Shown in pieces: positions 43,114 through 49,116 of a stretch of DNA of 49,116 nt. The DNA comes from Candidatus Colimorpha pelethequi (lineage in GTDB: Bacteria > Bacteroidota > Bacteroidia > Bacteroidales > P3): positions 1-49,116 of the forward strand of contig JAGHVO010000054.1 in assembly GCA_018064245.1 (NCBI GenBank). Direction: 5' to 3'. How positions within the stretch are numbered: the stretch's first letter is position 1; each line of letters starts with the position of its first letter. The notes under the pieces were generated by a model. The model saw only the letters and a program-made list of their open reading frames with translations, had not been told where the DNA came from and did not search any database. A program made the position numbers and the translations under genes.

Positions 43114-43180
43114 TTGAAGATTTTCAGATTTTTAGATTTGAAGATTTGGAGATTTGAAGGGTTCCATCCCTAGTCACTAG
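43114..43180 (-). repeat. Short-word spacer between nqrD and nqrE
   Basis: Near-duplicate of the nqrE-nqrF spacer: GTGACTAGGGATGGAACCC, then CAAATCTCCAAATCTTCAAA words up to ATG 43113. Confidence 0.75.
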
Positions 43181-43801
43181 TTACTTTTCGCAGAGCTCCT
43201 TGTCCTTGGAACGCTGAATCCAAATAATGACGCCCACGAGAATCAAAGCCATAGGAGCCATGATGACAAGGCCGTTGTTTTCGTAGCCAATCTTGTACAT
43301 TCCAAGTTTCTCCATCACGGGGTAGCCCCAGATGGTGCCGCTGCCGAAAAGCTCGCGGAAGAAGCCCAAGATGACCAAGATGATGCCGTAACCCAAGCCG
43401 TTGCCTACACCGTCGAGGAACGACTCCCAAGGTTTATGGCTCATGGCAAAAGCCTCAAGGCGTCCCATTACGATACAGTTGGTGATAATCAATCCCACAT
43501 ACACCGAAAGCTGCTTGCTCACGTCATATACGTAGGCCATCAGCACCTGGTTGACCAAGATTACCAAAGCCGAAACGACAACCAGCTGGACAATGATACG
43601 GATGCGCGGAGGGATGGTGTTGCGCATCAGTGAGATGATAAAGTTCGAAAGCGCCACAACCACCGTGACCGACAAAGCCATTACCACGGCAGGTTTCAGC
43701 TGCGCCGTTACCGCCAAACAAGAGCAGATTCCCAAAACCTGAACGGTGATTGGGTTGTTCTTCAGCAGCGGAGTCGTGAAAAGTTTCTTGTTCTTACTCA
43801 T
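43181..43801 (-). CDS. nqrD: Na+-NQR subunit D
   Basis: A 206-residue, six-helix protein. Segments: NNPITVQVLGICSCLAVTAQLKP (here IGICSCLAV-type Cys motif), NCIVMGRLEAFAM and GLGYGIILVILGFFRELFGSG. Forms, with NqrE, the pseudo-symmetric membrane pair holding an iron centre. Overlaps the nqrC stop by 8 nt, so translation is coupled. Confidence 0.97.
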   Translation of the reverse strand: MSKNKKLFTTPLLKNNPITVQVLGICSCLAVTAQLKPAVVMALSVTVVVALSNFIISLMRNTIPPRIRIIVQLVVVSALVILVNQVLMAYVYDVSKQLSVYVGLIITNCIVMGRLEAFAMSHKPWESFLDGVGNGLGYGIILVILGFFRELFGSGTIWGYPVMEKLGMYKIGYENNGLVIMAPMALILVGVIIWIQRSKDKELCEK

Positions 43802-44615
43802 TGCTTACCTCCTTTTCGTTGGCCTCCTCTTGGGGAGCGTCAGCTGCATTCTCAGCCACGGCTTCCACTGCCTGGCCTTGCAGCATGTTGTTGATAAAAG
43901 CTTGATAGCGCATAAGGTCGTCGCCCAACATGGCACTCACGCCATTGGAGGTCATAGTGCCACCGCTGATGGCATCCACCTCATGAGCGCCGTTGGGGTC
44001 TGCATTTTTCTTGACGGCGATAGAGACCACATTGCCACTCTCGTCGAGAATCTGCTTGCCGATAAATGGCGCCTGGAATTTCTCGGTGGTAATCTCGGCA
44101 CCCAAACCAGGAGTCTCGCTATCGTGGCTGAAAGTAACACCTACAACGGTGTTGAAATCCTCGTCCAAAGCGATGTTTGCATATACTGGACCCCACAAGC
44201 CATTGCCTTGGGTAGGAATCACATAGCCCGTCTTGCCATCCTTCTGGAAAAGATATACGGGGAATGCACCCTTTGCACCAGACTTTTCCTTGTTCTGCTC
44301 GTCCTTGAGGTTGATGGCGAAAGCTCTCACCTCCCCCTTGACCATATTGTCGGCAGCGATGTCGTATTCCGAAACCACTTCACCGTTTGTTCCCACAGTC
44401 AATTCGCTGGTAAAATACTGTTTGTAGAGCGCTTCGGCACCGTCACGGTCCGTAGCCACATTGATGGCAGCGAGAAGCGTCTGCATCTTCTCATTGCGCA
44501 CATTCTCTTGCTGACGGTCCTTGAGACCCATGGCAACCACCGAAAGAATGACAGCCACCACAGCCACCAATGCCGCAGCATAAATGAAGATATATTTGTT
44601 GCTAAAATTTTTCAT
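43794..44615 (-). CDS. nqrC: Na+-NQR subunit C (covalent FMN)
   Basis: With the start at 44615 (MKNFSNKYIFIYAAALVAVV) it has 273 residues. The rare strong Shine-Dalgarno-like GGAGG lies 8-12 nt before this ATG. A second ATG at 44636 overlaps the nqrB stop as ATGA and would add MKSGGLE; both are possible. One N-terminal helix is followed by a periplasmic FMN-binding domain; SGGTMTSNGV holds the Thr to which FMN is bound as phosphoester. The acidic, alanine-rich tail (AENAADAPQEEANEKE) is longer than in Vibrio. Confidence 0.96.
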   Translation of the reverse strand: MKNFSNKYIFIYAAALVAVVAVILSVVAMGLKDRQQENVRNEKMQTLLAAINVATDRDGAEALYKQYFTSELTVGTNGEVVSEYDIAADNMVKGEVRAFAINLKDEQNKEKSGAKGAFPVYLFQKDGKTGYVIPTQGNGLWGPVYANIALDEDFNTVVGVTFSHDSETPGLGAEITTEKFQAPFIGKQILDESGNVVSIAVKKNADPNGAHEVDAISGGTMTSNGVSAMLGDDLMRYQAFINNMLQGQAVEAVAENAADAPQEEANEKEVSNE

Positions 44616-44632
44616 TTCTAATCCTCCACTCT

Positions 44633-45811
44633 TCATTTTTCAATTTTAATTCTCGACTGTCTGCGCTTAATGTTGCGCGACACCACGCAATGGTCGATGA
44701 GCGGTGCGAAGCAGTTCATCAGCAAGATGGCGAGCATCATGCCCTCGGGATAGGCGGGGTTGAGTACACGCAAAACCACAGCAAAGGCACCAATCAAGAA
44801 GCCATAAATCCATTTTCCCGCATTGGTCTGGGCGGAAGTTACGGGATCGGTAGCCATAAATACGGCACCAAACAAGAAGCCACCCATCAAGAAATGATAG
44901 TAGAACGGCAACTGCATATAAGCGTTTGCGCCGATAGCGTTGAATAGCAAGCCCATCACGCCGCCACCCAGCACCACGCTGAGCATTACACGCCACGAAG
45001 CGATGCCGGTAAGCAGCAACAACGCGGCACCCAACAAAATGGCGATGGCGGAAGTTTCACAGGTAGAACCTGGAATGGTACCAATGAACATATCGAGCAG
45101 CGAAGCCGAAGGTCTTACGCCACCAGCCATCATCTCGCCGAGCGGCGTAGCGCCCGTAATGGCATCGGAACCCCAAAGGTCGGCGGCAATCCATACTTTG
45201 TCGCCCGACATGTGGGTGGGATAGCTGAAGAAGAGGAAAGCACGAGCCACCAAGGCGGGGTTGAGGAAGTTCATGCCCGTACCGCCAAACACCTCTTTGC
45301 CAATGACAACGGCAAAAGCAACAGCCAAAGCCAGCTGCCAGAGTGGCGTGGTAACGGGGACAATCATCGGGATGATAAGACCCGTAACGAGGAAACCCTC
45401 GTTGACCTCGTGGTGACGGATTTGGGCGAACATGAACTCAATGCCCAAACCTACCACATAGCTCACCACAATGAGCGGAAGCATTCTCAAGAAACCAAAC
45501 CAGAAGCAGCTCCAAAGCATGTACCACACGCTGGAGTCAATATTCCACGACATATCGTTCAATGCAGTCTGGTATCCGATGTTCCACATGCCGAAAAGCA
45601 AGGCAGGCAACAGTGCGATGACCACCAAGATCATCGAACGTTTCATATCCACAGCGTCACGGATGTGGCTACCCTGGCGCGTCACGGTGTTGGGCGTGAA
45701 TGCAAAAGTCTCAAATGCCTCGAAGGTGCTGCTCAACCAAGGTAATTTTCCACCCTCGGAGAAGGTGGGCTTGATTTTGTCGATAAAATTTCTCAAACCG
45801 TTCATCATCAC
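44633..45811 (-). CDS. nqrB: Na+-NQR subunit B (covalent FMN, riboflavin)
   Basis: A 392-residue membrane protein with about ten helices, related to RnfD. The FMN attachment site is in AITGATPLGEM (Thr). It starts MMMNGLRNFIDKIKPTF, and overlaps nqrA by 4 nt (ATGA). NqrB holds much of the Na+ path. Confidence 0.97.
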   Translation of the reverse strand: MMMNGLRNFIDKIKPTFSEGGKLPWLSSTFEAFETFAFTPNTVTRQGSHIRDAVDMKRSMILVVIALLPALLFGMWNIGYQTALNDMSWNIDSSVWYMLWSCFWFGFLRMLPLIVVSYVVGLGIEFMFAQIRHHEVNEGFLVTGLIIPMIVPVTTPLWQLALAVAFAVVIGKEVFGGTGMNFLNPALVARAFLFFSYPTHMSGDKVWIAADLWGSDAITGATPLGEMMAGGVRPSASLLDMFIGTIPGSTCETSAIAILLGAALLLLTGIASWRVMLSVVLGGGVMGLLFNAIGANAYMQLPFYYHFLMGGFLFGAVFMATDPVTSAQTNAGKWIYGFLIGAFAVVLRVLNPAYPEGMMLAILLMNCFAPLIDHCVVSRNIKRRQSRIKIEK

Positions 45812-47193
45812 ATAGCCTCCTTTCTGATGGTCTCCAAGGCTTCACGAATGACGCTCTGGATTTCCGTCTTTGATGGGTCAATAAATTCGCAGAGTGCGAA
45901 GTCCTCGGGTTCAACCTCGTAGATACCGAGATTCTCCATAAGTTCGATGTCGCCGATTATGGCAGCCTTAATCAACTGCAAAGGATAAATGTCGAAGGGG
46001 AATACCTTCTCGAAATTGCCTGAGAAGACAAAAGGACGCACACCGCCATGCAGGTTGGTGTCCACCTTGGTGGGGAAGAACTGCGAAATCAGCTTGGCAA
46101 TCTTGCAGTCGCTGCCAACCAGCCAACCCGAGAGAAACGTCTTCGAATAGCTTGTCTTGTCCAAACCCGGCAACAGCCAACCCATAAAGTCGTAATAGTC
46201 GCCTTCGGGGAGCAAGGTCACTAATGTGTCGTAAGCACCCAAGAAACCATCCTTGGTAATGGTGGTACCCGTGAAGACATCGCCCGAGATAATTCTCACG
46301 TGGTCCTGATGTTTGAGCTGCTGGTCGAGAATGCTCGACAGACTGGCGCCTGCTGTAACCTCATAGTAGCGTGGCATACGCACCTCGGGGCCCGCCAAAG
46401 CGAAACGCTTTTGGGGAGCGTAGCGACCCGTGAGCATCAAATCGCCCATATTCGCCACGTCTTGCAGACCTATGGTCCAAATCACCTCGCCCTTGTTGAT
46501 GGGGTCGATGGCGGCAATCTGCGTACCTACGTTGCCCGAAGGATGGGGACCCGAAACAGTGTGCACCTCCAGCTGCGAAAAGTTCTCCTGCAAGCTCTCG
46601 GCGAAAGGCTTCACACAGGTGGAATCAGGCTTGCAGCACAGATGCACCTTACCTTGAGTCAATCCACAAAGGGTTTTCAAACCCATCGCAAAAGCCTCTT
46701 CCCTACCCGCCATCACAAAGTCGGCATCGGCGGAAAGCGGAGCGCTCTCACATGCCGTGATGAAAATGGCTTTAGGACTATCGGCGGGATTGGCCACAAT
46801 GCCGAAAGGACGCTGACGCAAAGCCGTCCACATACCCTTCTGGCAGAGGAACTCGCGCACTTTTTCGGGAGCCGTAAAGCCCTCCGAGGCGGGCGCCTGC
46901 TCGACATTGGCGGTAACCACCACAGCCAACAACTTACGTTTTGCGCCTCTAACCACCGACTTCACGACGCCATCCACGGGGGTACAGAACAGCACCTCGG
47001 GCTGACGCTTGTCGTAGAACAGCGCATCACCAGCACAAACCTGCTGTCCCTCCTCCACGAGGAGTTTGGGCATCATACCCACAAAATCGACAGGCTGCAC
47101 TGCATAATCCTCAATTTTAGGCACAATGGCAAACTCAAGTTCCGCTTCGCCCAAAACATTGAGGTCTAAACCTTTTTTTATCTTTATATTCAT
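45808..47193 (-). CDS. nqrA: Na+-NQR subunit A
   Basis: A 461-residue cytoplasmic subunit, first gene of the operon (MNIKIKKGLDLNVLGEAE). It has the biotinyl-lipoyl-like part at its start (VEEGQQVCAGDALFYDKR), and conserved FSGNFEKVFPFDIYPL near the C-terminus. It takes part in quinone reduction. The promoter box TATCTTTG at 47217-47224 gives a leader of some 20 nt. Confidence 0.97.
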   Translation of the reverse strand: MNIKIKKGLDLNVLGEAELEFAIVPKIEDYAVQPVDFVGMMPKLLVEEGQQVCAGDALFYDKRQPEVLFCTPVDGVVKSVVRGAKRKLLAVVVTANVEQAPASEGFTAPEKVREFLCQKGMWTALRQRPFGIVANPADSPKAIFITACESAPLSADADFVMAGREEAFAMGLKTLCGLTQGKVHLCCKPDSTCVKPFAESLQENFSQLEVHTVSGPHPSGNVGTQIAAIDPINKGEVIWTIGLQDVANMGDLMLTGRYAPQKRFALAGPEVRMPRYYEVTAGASLSSILDQQLKHQDHVRIISGDVFTGTTITKDGFLGAYDTLVTLLPEGDYYDFMGWLLPGLDKTSYSKTFLSGWLVGSDCKIAKLISQFFPTKVDTNLHGGVRPFVFSGNFEKVFPFDIYPLQLIKAAIIGDIELMENLGIYEVEPEDFALCEFIDPSKTEIQSVIREALETIRKEAM

Positions 47194-47216
47194 AAGAAAT
47201 GCTAAAAAATAGTCTA

Positions 47217-47224
47217 CAAAGATA
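47217..47224 (-). promoter_or_regulatory. Promoter -7 box of nqr operon
   Basis: TATCTTTG on the minus strand matches TAnnTTTG, 23 nt before the nqrA start codon. Confidence 0.6.
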
Positions 47225-47598
47225 CGAAATTATCAGTAATTACCTTAATTCCACGAATTATTCTTGTTCTTTTGCCGTAAAAAAAATACAATACGTTGTT
47301 AATAAACAACTTATCAACAACTTATATTTCTCAATTATTTACCTATTTTGTGCTTCCCCTCACACAAAAAACGGCTATTATGGTGACAAAAATACAACTT
47401 TTTTCGGAATATGAGACTTTCGATGGTATTTTTTCAACAATAGATGCTCTAAAATTGAACAAAACGCAAATAAAAAGCGAGATTCGACAATAAAAAGAGT
47501 GGATTTCCGTTATTTTTAAGTTAAGCACCCTAATATAGCAAACACATCGCTTTGCGCACTATAAACGCAGAAATTCAAGATTCAAACTCATAACTGTT
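47225..47598. other. A+T-rich intergenic region
   Basis: Between the nqr promoter and the XRE-type gene. A 37-codon frame (47380-47493, MVTKIQLFSEYETFDGIFST) has a good ATG but no recognisable family. A cluster TAATAAACAACTTATCAACA near 47299-47325 is noticed without known role. Nothing else seen. Confidence 0.4.
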
Positions 47599-47805
47599 AT
47601 GCCTTCCAAAGACATCAACCGACTCAAAGTAGTACTGGTCGAGAAAAAACGTACCAGCAAATGGCTGGCGACACAACTCGGCAAAGATCCCGCCACCATC
47701 TCCAAATGGTGTACCAATACCACCCAACCCAATTTGGAAACCCTCATCCACATTGCCTCCCTGCTGGAAGTGAAACTGGATGAATTAGTTTGCAATAACC
47801 AATAA
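47599..47805 (+). CDS. XRE-family helix-turn-helix regulator
   Basis: A 68-residue protein that is entirely a lambda-repressor-type HTH (WLATQLGKDPATISKWCTNT, LETLIHIASLLEVKLDELV). It lies 136 nt before the type I restriction gene hsdR on the same strand and is probably its control protein, by analogy with C proteins of restriction systems. That role is inferred. Confidence 0.88.
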   Translation: MPSKDINRLKVVLVEKKRTSKWLATQLGKDPATISKWCTNTTQPNLETLIHIASLLEVKLDELVCNNQ

Positions 47806-47870
47806 TACAAGCAACGGATGGGGTGGTATTGTGAAAAGAAAACTTTAGACTACACTATTGAGAAAAAACG

Positions 47871-47878
47871 TATTTTTG
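47871..47878 (+). promoter_or_regulatory. Promoter -7 box for hsdR
   Basis: TATTTTTG matches TAnnTTTG, 63 nt before the hsdR start. Confidence 0.55.
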
Positions 47879-47941
47879 CAGAATAAAATAGCAATGGGAA
47901 ATTTCTACTTCTTACATCATTTAATAAGATAACATTGACTC

Positions 47942-49116
47942 ATGAATCAGAATCCGGAACAGATAGCGCGTGATGTAATTGATGATTTGCTTCAACAAGC
48001 AGGTTGGGTAATTCAATCGAAGGCAAAGATTGATTTCTCGGCTGGTTTGGGTGTTGCCGTACGTGAATATCAAACAGATGCTGGTCCTGCTGATTATGTT
48101 CTCTTCATAAATAGGAAACCAGTCGGCATTATTGAGGCGAAACGCGAAGAAGAAGGAGTAAATCTTACTATGGTGGAGGAACAGGCAGCTCGATATGCAA
48201 ATGCAAAACTGAAATATTTGAACAACGAGCCGTTGGTGTATGTGTATGAAACCACGGGAACTGTTACTCATTTCACCGATTATAGCGATCCGAAACCCCG
48301 TAGCCGTGCAGTGTTCGCTTTTCATAAACCTGAAACTATCGCAGAATGGATTCGCAACGGAAGAAGTCTTCGCAACAGATTGCAGGATTTCCCCACATTG
48401 GACATAACAGGCTTGCGTCCTGCACAGATAAAGGCGGTCGTGAATTTGGAGGAGTCTTTCAAAAACAATCGTCCTCGCGCTTTGATTCAAATGGCTACGG
48501 GAGCAGGAAAGACATTCACGGCAATCACGTTCATTTATCGTCTGCTGAAATTCGCAAAAGCCAAACGAGTATTATTCCTTGTCGATACCCGCAATTTAGG
48601 TGAACAGGCCGAACAGGAATTTATGAATTTCCGCCCGAATGACGACAACCGCAAGTTTACGGAATTGTATAATGTTCAGCGGTTGAATTCAAGCTATATA
48701 GCGAGCGATAGCCAAGTGTGCATCTCTACAATTCAACGCCTGTATTCTATTTTGAAAGGTGAGGAGATGGACGAAAGCGCCGAAACCGACAATCCGAATG
48801 AATCGACTTGGCTGCAACAAAAACTGAAGGAACAAAAGGCTGTTCCTGTTGAATATACGGCAAAGGTTCCAATCGAGCAGTTTGATTTTGTCGTAATTGA
48901 TGAATGCCACCGAAGCATTTACAATCTTTGGAAACAAGTGCTTGATTATTTCGATGCGTTTTTGATTGGCCTGACCGCAACGCCTGATAAGAGAACATTC
49001 GGTTTCTTCAACGAAAATGTCGTGAGTGAATATACTTACGAGCAATCGGTGGTTGACGGTGTGAATGTGCCGTATGATGTTTATACCATAGAAACGGAAA
49101 TTTCTAAAAACGGCGG
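47942..49116 (+). CDS. hsdR: Type I restriction enzyme subunit HsdR, N-terminal part
   Basis: Open from ATG 47942 to the right edge, 391 codons; the gene continues outside. The N-terminal nuclease domain has the PD-(D/E)xK residues D51 (PADYVLF) and E65-A-K67 (GIIEAKR). The SF2 translocase follows: Walker A ATGAGKT (185-191), FLVDTRNLGEQAE, and the DEAD-type box DECH (320-323), then LTATPDKR. HsdR translocates and cuts unmodified DNA with HsdS and HsdM, which would lie beyond the edge. An XRE regulator precedes it. Confidence 0.95.
   Translation, partial: MNQNPEQIARDVIDDLLQQAGWVIQSKAKIDFSAGLGVAVREYQTDAGPADYVLFINRKPVGIIEAKREEEGVNLTMVEEQAARYANAKLKYLNNEPLVYVYETTGTVTHFTDYSDPKPRSRAVFAFHKPETIAEWIRNGRSLRNRLQDFPTLDITGLRPAQIKAVVNLEESFKNNRPRALIQMATGAGKTFTAITFIYRLLKFAKAKRVLFLVDTRNLGEQAEQEFMNFRPNDDNRKFTELYNVQRLNSSYIASDSQVCISTIQRLYSILKGEEMDESAETDNPNESTWLQQKLKEQKAVPVEYTAKVPIEQFDFVVIDECHRSIYNLWKQVLDYFDAFLIGLTATPDKRTFGFFNENVVSEYTYEQSVVDGVNVPYDVYTIETEISKNG

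Noticed and set aside
47290..47330. DnaA-box-like nonamers (TTATCAACA) as a replication origin
   Set aside because: They differ from the consensus TTATCCACA, are few, and no dnaA, dnaN or parAB genes are nearby.
47380..47493. 37-codon ORF upstream of the XRE gene
   Set aside because: Good ATG but no promoter match, no family and too short to support as a gene.
1..49116. CRISPR array, insertion sequences or integrases
   Set aside because: No regularly spaced direct repeats of 25-40 bp and no transposase or integrase gene were found; the word repeats are too short and degenerate.

Overview
The window looks like chromosomal DNA of a Bacteroidales bacterium, perhaps Prevotella-related. Evidence: a complete Na+-translocating NADH:quinone reductase operon, pyruvate:ferredoxin oxidoreductase, an S46 (DPP11-type) dipeptidyl peptidase, a fimbrillin/BspA-like surface lipoprotein, and many promoters of the Bacteroidetes type (TAnnTTTG at -7, in the best cases with TTTG 20 nt upstream). 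Species cannot be fixed from the sequence.

Layout. 1-1448 (minus): ECF sigma factor, a three-helix membrane protein and the start of an exported protein, translationally coupled. 2110-5640: nifJ. 5685-8866: an A+T-rich two-gene cassette, a DprA-like protein and a RecQ helicase fused to a ComF-like phosphoribosyltransferase; a short nifJ-like remnant lies on its far side, then an ORF6N gene. 9924-15858: pth, coaX, an outer-membrane protein, a TPR protein, lptC and lpxD. 15927-25692: an envelope-modification block with an ArnT-like glycosyltransferase, two SGNH hydrolases, an MBOAT acyltransferase, an LtaS-like sulfatase-fold transferase and a MATE exporter. 26155-26457: three tRNAs (Arg, Pro, Ser). 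26803-28969: small lipoprotein, FecCD permease, dapB.

29060-36849 is an accessory stretch. It holds an unidentified structured RNA of about 440 nt, directly followed by a cytosine methyltransferase and a PD-(D/E)xK nuclease (type II restriction-modification), a Fic protein behind twin palindromes, a radical SAM protein, a FecE-type ABC ATPase, a tiny lipoprotein and an AAA ATPase behind another palindrome. 37071-40972: a frameshifted LRR lipoprotein, a small conserved-looking ORF and DPP11. 41140-47193 (minus): nqrABCDEF. 47599 to the edge: an XRE-type regulator and the start of a type I restriction subunit HsdR.

The most interesting unexplained signals are: (1) the three-domain structured RNA at 29137-29574; (2) families of short degenerate words that fill gene leaders in a fixed order and run in frame through some coding sequences; (3) the RecQ-PRTase/DprA cassette next to nifJ with a nifJ-like scar; (4) a terminator-like hairpin inside the lptC signal-peptide coding region; (5) twin 26-bp palindromes exactly 147 bp apart before fic. 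Everything below comes from reading the sequence; no database search was run.
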